This document shows, in pieces, positions 1 to 5,273 of a DNA stretch of 5,497 bases. The DNA is from an uncultured Candidatus Saccharibacteria bacterium. GTDB lineage: Bacteria > Patescibacteria > Saccharimonadia > Saccharimonadales > UBA4665. The notes beneath the pieces are model-generated. The model made no database searches. It was not told the origin of the DNA and saw only the letters and a list, made by a program, of their open reading frames with translations. A program made the translations under genes and the position numbers. The DNA lies in assembly GCA_903925195.1 (NCBI GenBank), contig CAIYEO010000065.1:1-5497 (forward strand), in the 5' to 3' direction. Each line of letters opens with the position of its first letter. Within the stretch, counting starts at the first letter, position 1.

Positions 1-153
1 CGCTGTGTTTATTTTTATTATTACTAGGTTGATTTGATACTTTCCATAAAAGCGATTTCTATTTTCAAGCTTATTATGTTATAGTCTAGAAACTAGATAA
101 AGCTGCTTAAACGTTAATAGGTTAGGTTCTAGAATAATAAAGTATAAGTGTTT
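1..153. other. Gene-free AT-rich upstream region
   Basis: No reading frame of useful length crosses this stretch; all three + frames meet a stop by position 37. It contains the short inverted repeat TCTAG-AAA-CTAGA (85-97), the palindrome TTCTAGAA (127-134) and a tandem TAGGT/TAGGTT duplication (118-128). These could be regulatory sites for the downstream RNA-binding protein gene, but short AT-rich symmetries also arise by chance. The T-rich start (8-20) could be the tail of a terminator of a gene lying before the window, which cannot be confirmed here. Confidence 0.5.
143..148 (+). promoter_or_regulatory. Candidate -10 box of the RNA-binding protein gene
   Basis: TATAAG matches the TATAAT consensus at five of six positions. 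Transcription would start near 154-156, exactly where a structured, GC-richer leader begins. No convincing -35 box lies 16-18 bp upstream (best is TTAGGT at 122-127 with a 15-bp spacer), so the call rests on the -10 and its position. A competing TATAGT at 80-85 has an even poorer -35. Confidence 0.35.
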
Positions 154-212
154 CGAGGAGCAGCTAACTGATTGCCAGTTTCCCTCTCGCGCTGTAAGAA
201 GGAGAATAGAAA
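154..212 (+). promoter_or_regulatory. Structured 5' leader and strong SD of the RRM gene
   Basis: The stretch is visibly richer in G and C than the DNA before it and can fold. AACTG (166-170) pairs with CAGTT (176-180) around the loop ATTGC. An outer helix pairs CGAG(G) (154-158) with (T)CTCG (185-189), or in a shifted register GAGG (155-158) with CCTC (183-186). An alternative pairing joins CAGC (161-164) to GCTG (191-194). TCTC (185-188) could also pair with GAGA (202-205) in the SD region. The SD AAGGAG (199-204) is near-perfect and lies 8 nt before the ATG. In the family, glycine-rich RRM genes of cyanobacteria are often cold-induced, so thermosensing or autoregulation is a reasonable but unproven idea. 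Confidence 0.45.
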
Positions 213-560
213 ATGGCAAATAAACTCTTTATAGGCTCTTTAGCTTATTCAGTAACTGACGATGAATTGAAAGAATTCTTCGAAGCTGCAGGAACTGTAG
301 CTTCAGCAAACGTCATAATGGACCGTGCAAGCGGCCAGTCTAAAGGTTTCGGATTCGTAGAAATGTCTACAGATGCAGAAGCTGAAAAGGCTGTAAAAGA
401 ATTAAATGGTAAAGATCTTTCAGGAAGAGCTATCAACGTTAGTGAAGCTCGACCTCGTGAAGAACGACCAAGAGATTCTTTCCGTGGCGGTAACGGCGGC
501 GGTGGCGGCGGTTACTCAGGTGGCGGCGGTGGCGGCGGTGGCCGTGACCGAAGATACTAA
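213..560 (+). CDS. Glycine-rich RRM-domain RNA-binding protein
   Basis: This is a small single-domain RNA-binding protein of 115 residues, probably a cytoplasmic RNA chaperone or regulator. The RNA recognition motif spans about residues 4-78. RNP2 is LFIGSL (5-10) and RNP1 is KGFGFVEM (44-51), with the aromatic residues F6, F46 and F48 that stack on RNA. A short Arg/Glu-rich linker (80-91) leads to a tail with RGG (91-93), six glycines (95-100), YS, eight glycines (103-110), and RDRRY at the end. This architecture matches the cyanobacterial Rbp type, known for single-stranded RNA binding and cold induction. The ATG at 213 is well supported by an AAGGAG SD. The gene stands alone, with its own leader and a hairpin after it. 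The specific RNA targets cannot be read from the sequence. Confidence 0.95.
   Translation: MANKLFIGSLAYSVTDDELKEFFEAAGTVASANVIMDRASGQSKGFGFVEMSTDAEAEKAVKELNGKDLSGRAINVSEARPREERPRDSFRGGNGGGGGGYSGGGGGGGGRDRRY
495..539 (+). repeat. Tandem GGCGGCGGT repeat encoding the polyglycine tail
   Basis: The 18-base block GGCGGCGGTGGCGGCGGT occurs twice without a mismatch (495-512 and 522-539), separated by the 9-base TACTCAGGT. Everything is built on a 9-bp unit, giving a 27-bp higher period. All glycines use GGC or GGT. The block is a sharp GC island in an AT-rich gene. Because units are multiples of three, slippage would change tail length without breaking the frame. Its runs of GG also allow two-layer G-quadruplexes in the mRNA. 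Confidence 0.85.
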
Positions 561-566
561 TTTTTA

Positions 567-580
567 ATTAGATATCTAAT
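567..580. promoter_or_regulatory. Perfect 14-bp palindrome, candidate operator
   Basis: ATTAGATATCTAAT equals its own reverse complement and sits 7-20 bp after the RRM stop codon, about 40 bp before the ABC ATPase start. A gapless palindrome of this size fits a dimeric repressor site. No regulator gene is next to it, so the binding protein would have to be encoded elsewhere. AT-rich spacers do produce such symmetry by chance, so the call is tentative. Confidence 0.35.
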
Positions 581-584
581 ATTT

Positions 585-614
585 ATAGGCTAGTACATTT
601 TTGTGCTAGTCTAT
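585..614 (+). terminator. 12-bp stem hairpin after the RRM gene, probable terminator
   Basis: Positions 585-596 pair with 603-614 over 12 consecutive base pairs, two of them G-U, around the loop ATTTTT (597-602). The stem core is GGCTAGTAC against GTGCTAGTC. What follows is only TTATATGG, so the U-tract needed for a strong intrinsic terminator is poor. It is well placed to end the RRM transcript. Because it finishes 4 nt before the next ATG, it could also attenuate expression of the ABC operon. Confidence 0.6.
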
Positions 615-618
615 TTAT

Positions 619-1542
619 ATGGAAGACAACTCTTACGCTATAAAATTGGTGGATGTATATAAGTCCTTCAAAAAGAACAATGTTTTAAAAGGTATCAGCC
701 TTGAAGTCAATAAGGGTGAAATATACGGTTTTTTGGGCCCTAATGGAGCTGGTAAAACAACAACAATCAGAGTTTTACTGGATATAATTAGAGCCGATAA
801 AGGCTATGTAGAATTCTTTGGTGAATCTAATCAAAAAATTAGAAAAACTCATTCCCAAATTGGTTATTTGTCTGGCGATATGGTCATGGACAAAGATTTA
901 ACTGGTAAACAATATCTTAAATTTGTTAATTCTCGGTATCGTCATAAATCTATGGCAAACGCAATAGTCTTATCGGATATATTAAAAGTAAACCTTGCTA
1001 CAAAAATTGGTAAATTATCTACTGGTAATAAACAAAAAATTGGTTTAATATCCGCGCTTATGCATAACCCTAAGCTACTAATACTAGATGAACCATCACA
1101 AGGTTTTGATCCTTTAATCCAGCAAGTATTCAAAAAACTAATCCATCAATTCAGGAACAAAGGTGGAACAGTCTTCATGTCCTCACATATTCTAGAAGAA
1201 GTTCAGGATCTTTGTGACCGTGTTTGTTTCATAAAAGACGGAAATATTATTGGCATTAAATCAGTTAAAGAAATAACTTCTTCTTCTAGAAAAAAAATTA
1301 CCATTAAAGCTGATAGTAAAGACATAGAAAAAATAAAATATCAGCATAAAGCTTTACCGGGCCTTAATTTTATAAGCGAGGAACAGGAATCTATTGAAAT
1401 GGGTTTTTCGGGTGATGTTAATAAGCTTTTAGATTATTTGTCTAAGATTAAAATTAAAGACATAAAGATTACAGAACCTGCACTTGAAGAAGTATTTCTG
1501 GATATCTATAAGGCTAAAGAAACAAATAAGGAAATTATATGA
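619..1542 (+). CDS. ABC-2 type exporter, ATP-binding subunit
   Basis: This is the ATPase of a two-component export pump, acting at the inner face of the membrane with the permease encoded next to it. In 307 residues it shows Walker A GPNGAGKTT (40-48), signature LSTGNKQ (133-139), Walker B LLILDEP (153-159) with catalytic E158, D-loop SQGFD (160-164) and H-loop H190 in SSHILEEV. The usual Q-loop glutamine is absent: the region reads IGYLSGD (81-87), as in the drug and polyketide exporter branch. A C-terminal extension of roughly 220-300 resembles the DUF4162-type regulatory tail. The start is the first ATG after an in-frame TAG at 607 and fits the family start, but no SD precedes it and a hairpin ends 4 nt upstream. 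The stop overlaps the permease start by ATGA. The substrate is unknown; antimicrobial or lipid-like compounds are typical for the family. Confidence 0.92.
   Translation: MEDNSYAIKLVDVYKSFKKNNVLKGISLEVNKGEIYGFLGPNGAGKTTTIRVLLDIIRADKGYVEFFGESNQKIRKTHSQIGYLSGDMVMDKDLTGKQYLKFVNSRYRHKSMANAIVLSDILKVNLATKIGKLSTGNKQKIGLISALMHNPKLLILDEPSQGFDPLIQQVFKKLIHQFRNKGGTVFMSSHILEEVQDLCDRVCFIKDGNIIGIKSVKEITSSSRKKITIKADSKDIEKIKYQHKALPGLNFISEEQESIEMGFSGDVNKLLDYLSKIKIKDIKITEPALEEVFLDIYKAKETNKEII
1527..1532 (+). promoter_or_regulatory. Internal SD of the ABC permease gene
   Basis: TAAGGA lies within the last codons of the ATPase gene, 6 nt before the permease ATG. With the ATGA overlap it sets up translational coupling and fixes the permease start. 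It contrasts with the ATPase gene, which has no SD. Confidence 0.7.
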
Positions 1543-2324
1543 GATTTTTACTAACTAAAATATTATTCCAAAAAAGAGCTTTGATAATGTGGTGGTTTAT
1601 TGGAATGATCGCACTATCTATCATTATGATGTACTTTTTTCCATTTTTTAAGAATAGTAATATGGCGGCTTCATTATCCTCTTTGCCGTCATCTGTTCAG
1701 AAACTAATTGGAGACCAGGGTTCATGGTCAACTATATCGGGATATATAACTGAGCAGATTTTTGCACTAAGAGCACCACTACTGATATCAGTATTGTCTA
1801 TATTCATATTTACAGCCCTAATTACTGGTGATGAGAAAAAAGGCCTCACTGAGACTCAACTCAGCTTAAGTAATGGTAGAACCTGGATTTTAATCAATAA
1901 ATTTTTAGCAGGAACGTTAATTGTTTCAATTGCTCTAGCTGGAACTTTATTGGGAATTTTAGCTGGACTGCTCTTAGTCCATTCCAATTACTCTGCAGTT
2001 AAAATTTTAATTTTAACTGTTAACTGTCTCATTCTTTGTTTGGACTTGGGACTTGTTTCTTTATTGTTTGGATGTTTGTTCGGAAGTAATGGATTGGCAG
2101 TTGCGGTAGCGTCACTGTACGCTTTTTCTAGCTATCTAGTATCATCTATGGTTGATTCAGTATCTAGTCTTAGGATTGTCGATAAGTTTTCACTGTTTCA
2201 TTACTATACCAATGCATCTACTTTTGATCTTAGGAATCTAATAGTGCTTATATCGTTTGGCGTTGTTTGCTTGGTTGTTGGACTGATAGGATTCAGCTAT
2301 AGGGACATCAAGACTAACTCCTAA
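1539..2324 (+). CDS. ABC-2 family exporter permease
   Basis: This 261-residue integral membrane protein is the transmembrane half of the exporter. About six hydrophobic segments are visible, near residues 14-36, 76-96, 121-147, 153-181, 184-204 and 233-253. After helix 2 comes the cytoplasmic stretch GDEKKGLTETQLSLSNGRTW (97-116), equivalent to the GEEExGTLELLLxxPVSR coupling segment of ABC-2 permeases. WW near residue 18, a soluble loop at 38-75, and LFHYY (219-223) before the last helix resemble permeases annotated as polyketide or antibiotic exporters (ABC2_membrane_2/3 type). The first basic residues (R2, K7, K12, R13) suit an inside N-terminus. Translation is coupled to the ATPase by ATGA and an SD. 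The transported compound cannot be inferred. Confidence 0.88.
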   Translation: MRFLLTKILFQKRALIMWWFIGMIALSIIMMYFFPFFKNSNMAASLSSLPSSVQKLIGDQGSWSTISGYITEQIFALRAPLLISVLSIFIFTALITGDEKKGLTETQLSLSNGRTWILINKFLAGTLIVSIALAGTLLGILAGLLLVHSNYSAVKILILTVNCLILCLDLGLVSLLFGCLFGSNGLAVAVASLYAFSSYLVSSMVDSVSSLRIVDKFSLFHYYTNASTFDLRNLIVLISFGVVCLVVGLIGFSYRDIKTNS

Positions 2325-2335
2325 TTCACTAATAG

Positions 2336-2364
2336 TTTATAGATTGTCGAACATCGGCTATAAT
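2336..2364 (+). promoter_or_regulatory. Sigma70-type promoter of the metG-tatD unit
   Basis: An exact TATAAT (2359-2364) stands 17 bp downstream of TTTATA (2336-2341), which matches TTGACA at four of six positions. Transcription should begin near 2371, giving a leader of about 52 nt before the metG ATG. This is the best-looking promoter in the window and separates metG from the ABC operon. Confidence 0.65.
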
Positions 2365-2368
2365 CTAT
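2339..2368. promoter_or_regulatory. Dyad symmetry overlapping the metG promoter
   Basis: ATAGATT (2339-2345) is perfectly repeated in inverse as AATCTAT (2362-2368). Inside, GTCGA (2346-2350) can pair with TCGGC (2354-2358) using one G-U pair, leaving loop ACA and a 3-nt bulge. As RNA from the ABC operon it would be a stable hairpin ending that transcript, although no U-run follows. As DNA it places an inverted repeat over the -10 box, as an operator would. The sequence does not decide between the two. Confidence 0.5.
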
Positions 2369-2405
2369 CAAAGAACATAATTTGTTTCAAAAAAACTTAA
2401 TCGAT

Positions 2406-2411
2406 AAGGTG
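2406..2411 (+). promoter_or_regulatory. SD of metG, deciding the start codon
   Basis: AAGGTG is only 2 nt from the in-frame TTG at 2414 but 11 nt from the ATG at 2423. The first spacing is too short for initiation, so the ATG is preferred even though the frame stays open to the TTG. Confidence 0.6.
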
Positions 2412-2422
2412 TATTGATTCTC

Positions 2423-3889
2423 ATGCCAGAAGAACAAAATAATTTTTATGTAACTACTTCTATACCATATGCTAATGGTGACCCTCATCTTGGTCATGCG
2501 TTAGAATTCGTTATGACTGACGTTATCGCTAGATCTGCGAGACAAGCCGGCAAGAAAGTAATCTTTAGTACTGGAACGGATGAGCACGGCGAGAAGATAG
2601 CTATAAAAGCTGCTTCTTTGAAACTCACACCTGAACAGTTTACTTCTAAGATATCTGACGAATTTAAAGATCTTCAGAAAATCTTAAATATTAGCAATGA
2701 TAGGTTTATTAAGACTACAGATAAAGGCCATATTCAAAGAGCCGCTATAATCTGGCAAAAATTATCTCATGATATATACAAAGGTAAATATTCTGGCTGG
2801 TATGATGTTAAGCAAGAAGAATTTGTTCCAGAAGGACAACTAGATAAAGCAAGAACTGATCCATCTCATCCTCAGGCTTACAAAAAATTAGAAGAGAACA
2901 ACTATTTCTTCAAACTATCCAAATACACTGCTCCAATATTAGAAGCAATTGAAAATGGAACTTTTGAAATTATTCCTGAAGCTAAAAAAAATGAAGTCAC
3001 ATCATTACTGAGGGATGGATTGCAAGATATTAGTATTTCTAGGCCTAAAAATAAATTAGACTGGGGTATTGAAGTTCCCGGTGATCCTACGCAGGTAATG
3101 TATGTTTGGTTTGAGGCCCTCATGAATTATCTGACAGTTCTTGGTTATCCAGAGAATGAAGATTTTAAAAATTTTTGGCCAGCAGACGTTCAGGTCGTCG
3201 GGAAAGATATTGCTAGGTTCCATGCTGCAATTTGGCCAGCAATGCTAATGAGCTTGGAGTTACCTATAACTAAAAGGTTGTATGTACATAGTTTTGTTTA
3301 TGTGAATGGACAAATAATGAGCAAGACTTTAGGTAATGGTATACATCCTAAAGAAATTGTTGATCATTATGGCGTAGATGGTTTCAGGTATTTTTTCCTA
3401 AGACATATTCCAAGCTATAATGATGGTGATTTTTCTTGGGATCTAATGAATGCAGCTTACAATAATGAGCTAGCTAATCAGCTTGGTAATGCCGTCCAAA
3501 GAACTGCTGCTATGGTTATGAAGTATCAGAAAGGTTTAATCGGTGAAATGCCAAAAGCCAACCATGATACTGGACCATACCAAGAAGCTCTTAATAATTT
3601 CCAGTTTGATCGTGCCTTGGATGATATCTTCCAACACATAAAAGGATTGAATCAATACATAGACGAGGAGAAGCCTTGGCAGCTTGCAAAAGATAATGAT
3701 GCTGACCACCTGAGAGAAGTCCTTGCTTACATGGCAAGTAGTCTTGTACAAATTGCAGACTTATTAGAACCTTTCCTACCTGAAACTGCAGTTAAAATTA
3801 GATATGTATTCAATGACGGAGTAATCAGACCACTCAAAGAAATGCTTTTTCCTCGTAAAGAACTACCTAGCCAAGCTAAAGCCAAGTAA
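2423..3889 (+). CDS. metG: Methionyl-tRNA synthetase
   Basis: The enzyme charges tRNA-Met with methionine using ATP, in the cytoplasm. Counting from the ATG at 2423 (488 residues), the class I Rossmann fold opens with TTSIPYANGDPHLGH, the HIGH motif being HLGH (22-25). FSTGTDEHGEKI follows. The family's KFWPADVQVVGKDI-type block precedes the KMSKS-like motif IMSKT (298-302), followed by LGN. The anticodon-binding helical domain starts about residue 345 with NELANQLGN (348-356) and includes PW (418-419). The protein has no cysteine, so the zinc knuckle of the connective-peptide domain is absent, and it stops without a C-terminal EMAP/Trbp111-like tRNA-binding domain. It is therefore shorter than the 677-residue E. 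coli enzyme but close to other minimal bacterial forms. The first Lys of KMSKS is Ile here, while the catalytic second Lys (K301) is kept. It is followed directly by tatD. Confidence 0.96.
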   Translation: MPEEQNNFYVTTSIPYANGDPHLGHALEFVMTDVIARSARQAGKKVIFSTGTDEHGEKIAIKAASLKLTPEQFTSKISDEFKDLQKILNISNDRFIKTTDKGHIQRAAIIWQKLSHDIYKGKYSGWYDVKQEEFVPEGQLDKARTDPSHPQAYKKLEENNYFFKLSKYTAPILEAIENGTFEIIPEAKKNEVTSLLRDGLQDISISRPKNKLDWGIEVPGDPTQVMYVWFEALMNYLTVLGYPENEDFKNFWPADVQVVGKDIARFHAAIWPAMLMSLELPITKRLYVHSFVYVNGQIMSKTLGNGIHPKEIVDHYGVDGFRYFFLRHIPSYNDGDFSWDLMNAAYNNELANQLGNAVQRTAAMVMKYQKGLIGEMPKANHDTGPYQEALNNFQFDRALDDIFQHIKGLNQYIDEEKPWQLAKDNDADHLREVLAYMASSLVQIADLLEPFLPETAVKIRYVFNDGVIRPLKEMLFPRKELPSQAKAK

Positions 3890-3895
3890 TTGGTG

Positions 3896-4663
3896 ATGGA
3901 ATTTGTAGACACTCATTGCCATATTCATTCTAGTAACTATGGCTTAGATCCCGAAGAAGTTTTAATTGAAGCTCGTAAATACGGAGTCAATAGCTGTATT
4001 TGTGTTGGAACAGATTTAGCCGATAGTAAACTAGCTATTGAGTTCGCTAAGTCTCACAGTAATGTCTACGCTTCAATCGGGATTCACCCTCATGAGGCGA
4101 AGGATTATGTAAATTCCCCCGATAAGCTGAACGAATTTGCTAGTCTGCCCGAAGGCAAAGTTGTAGCTATTGGTGAATGTGGTTTGGATTATTACTATAA
4201 TCATTCAAATAAAGACGATCAAAAAGAAATTCTTAGATTTCAGATTAATCTTGCTGAAAAACATAATTTGCCATTAATATTTCATGTAAGAGATGCCTTT
4301 GAGGATTTTTGGCCAATATTTGATGAATTTAATGGTATTAGAGGGGTTATTCATAGTTTTTCAGCCAGGAGTGAGGATTTAGAGCAAATTTTGTCTAGAG
4401 GGCTTTACGTTGGATTGAACGGAATTATGACATTTACTAAGAATGATTACCAAATTGAAGCCGCCAAAGCAGTTCCTTTAAATAAAATGATATTAGAAAC
4501 CGACTCTCCCTTCTTGACACCGGTGCCTTATAGAGGTACAATTGCTCAGTTAAAACATGTGACAAATATCGCAGTATTTTTAGCTAAACTAAGAAACGAA
4601 TCAATTGAAAGCGTTTCTGAGCAAACTACGAATAATGCTAAATCACTTTTTAACTTACAATAA
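3896..4663 (+). CDS. tatD: TatD-family metal-dependent hydrolase (putative DNase)
   Basis: This is a TIM-barrel hydrolase; characterised relatives are metal-dependent 3'-5' exonucleases or DNases. Counting from the ATG at 3896 (255 residues), the metal ligands are all visible: H7 and H9 in DTHCHIH, E94 in GECGLDYY, H130 in FHVRDAF, H153 in IHSFSA and D203 in ETDSPFLTP. Length is normal. After PYRG (211-214) the usual KRNEP-like residues are replaced by TIAQL, an uncommon change near the active-site rim. Three in-frame starts are adjacent right after the metG TAA: TTG 3890, GTG 3893 and ATG 3896; the ATG gives the standard family N-terminus. No SD is present, so translation is probably coupled to metG termination. 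The metG-tatD order is conserved in other bacteria, for example metS-yabD in B. subtilis. The in vivo substrate is uncertain. Confidence 0.93.
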   Translation: MEFVDTHCHIHSSNYGLDPEEVLIEARKYGVNSCICVGTDLADSKLAIEFAKSHSNVYASIGIHPHEAKDYVNSPDKLNEFASLPEGKVVAIGECGLDYYYNHSNKDDQKEILRFQINLAEKHNLPLIFHVRDAFEDFWPIFDEFNGIRGVIHSFSARSEDLEQILSRGLYVGLNGIMTFTKNDYQIEAAKAVPLNKMILETDSPFLTPVPYRGTIAQLKHVTNIAVFLAKLRNESIESVSEQTTNNAKSLFNLQ

Positions 4664-4680
4664 TCTATTACTAGGAATTT

Positions 4681-4857
4681 ATGAATAATCCAGAACAGCA
4701 TAAAATATTATCCCCATTAGAGTCTGTAAAACAGGATAGACTTAGTGAGCTTCAAGAAGCCTCTATAGTTATTATGTATCATGCCGAGAGAATGGGTGTT
4801 GATCTAGATCTTTCAAGCAATGAAAACTTTCTATTTGACGGTGATGAAGCCGCTTAA
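4681..4857 (+). CDS. Small acidic protein of unknown function
   Basis: ATG to TAA encodes 58 residues. AGGA at 4673-4676, 4 nt before the ATG, is a short but usable SD, and the ORF begins 17 nt after the tatD stop. The composition is protein-like: 12 Asp/Glu against 4 Lys/Arg (net about -8). A probable amphipathic helix covers about 12-40 (from PLESVKQ to ERMGV), and a disordered acidic tail ends in DGDEAA. It has no cysteine or tryptophan, no signal peptide and no membrane segment. I recognise no family. The next gene starts 18 nt downstream and encodes a strongly basic protein, so the two may be co-expressed and may interact. It could be a spurious ORF, but it exactly fills an otherwise empty 212-bp gap. 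Confidence 0.6.
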   Translation: MNNPEQHKILSPLESVKQDRLSELQEASIVIMYHAERMGVDLDLSSNENFLFDGDEAA

Positions 4858-4875
4858 GTATCGGAAATTAATATT

Positions 4876-5232
4876 ATGTTAAATATATTCCAAGATTTAG
4901 CCAAACAAAGACGAAGCGAATATTGCTCTAAAATCAGGAGACAGTTTATTAATAAGGAAGCAAAAATAGGTGGCCAGATATTTGGTAATATCAAGCCAAA
5001 TGCTAGAAGGGAATTTTTTTGCCTGGATAAGCATACTTGGGTATGGCATGAAGAATGGACAGATAATAACGGCAAGAGACAGATAGTCACTACTCGGTAT
5101 AGTGTCAGACCAGATGGCATCATAAAAGCTCACAATGATCAGCATTATCAAAAAGTAGAACAGGCAGAAGCCACTAATTTAATCAAAGCTGCCAGCGCCT
5201 ACCTTAAACGTATACAATCAGAAGTTTATTAG
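4876..5232 (+). CDS. Basic Trp-rich hypothetical protein
   Basis: This is a 118-residue soluble protein that I cannot assign to a named family. The N-terminal 45 residues are basic and probably helical (QRRSEYCSKIRRQF), followed by GGQIFGNIKP. The core FFCLDKHTWVWHEEW (47-61) holds three tryptophans (W55, W57, W61) and two histidines. It continues into a probable beta hairpin (TTRYSVRPDGIIK, 72-84) and a C-terminal helix (95-116). There are 21 Lys/Arg and 13 Asp/Glu, net about +8, which would suit nucleic-acid binding or pairing with the acidic protein encoded just upstream. C17 and C49 are the only cysteines. The start at 4876 is the first ATG in the frame, with only a weak CGGA (4862-4865) upstream. 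The motif-like core looks constrained, which supports a real gene. A reverse-strand ORF over 4854-5123 has no comparable features. Confidence 0.8.
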   Translation: MLNIFQDLAKQRRSEYCSKIRRQFINKEAKIGGQIFGNIKPNARREFFCLDKHTWVWHEEWTDNNGKRQIVTTRYSVRPDGIIKAHNDQHYQKVEQAEATNLIKAASAYLKRIQSEVY

Positions 5233-5253
5233 TATTATCTAAACTTTTGTTAA

Positions 5254-5273
5254 TATAAATTTAAGCCTAAATT
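5254..5273 (+). promoter_or_regulatory. Possible -10 box and inverted repeat before the desulfurase
   Basis: TATAAA (5254-5259) is a fair -10 box. No good -35 box is correctly spaced; the best is TTAGTA at 5229-5234 with a 19-bp spacer. The inverted repeat AATTTA-AGCC-TAAATT (5258-5273) directly abuts the desulfurase ATG. It could be an operator or a weak hairpin over the initiation site. No SD is present in the 41-bp gap. Confidence 0.3.

Noticed and set aside
80..85. TATAGT as a -10 box for the RRM gene
   Set aside because: The 17-bp-upstream hexamer (TTCTAT) is a poor -35, and the site would give a long AT-rich leader; TATAAG at 143-148 fits the structured leader better.
245..436. Reverse-strand 63-codon ORF inside the RRM gene
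   Set aside because: It is antisense to RNP1/RNP2-bearing sequence and has no independent support.
495..539. CRISPR-like or mobile-element repeat
   Set aside because: The repeats are in-frame glycine codons within an RRM protein tail, with no unique spacers and no transposase nearby.
1540..1542. TGA read as glycine or tryptophan, as in some CPR or Mycoplasma codes
   Set aside because: TGA ends the ATPase at the normal family length in an ATGA overlap, and Trp residues are coded by TGG throughout.
2414..2422. TTG at 2414 as the metG start
   Set aside because: It is only 2 nt from the SD, and the extra residues M-I-L add nothing to the family N-terminus; the ATG at 2423 is better.
2902..3912. 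Three reverse-strand ORFs opposite metG (2902-3123, 3536-3751, 3727-3912)
   Set aside because: They lie antisense to clear MetRS motifs and lack SDs and family features, so they are shadows of the coding strand.
4854..5123. Reverse-strand 89-codon ORF opposite the 118-aa gene
   Set aside because: It covers most of the + strand gene, has no recognisable domain, and its composition is what complementing a real gene gives. The + frame has a constrained-looking Trp-rich core.
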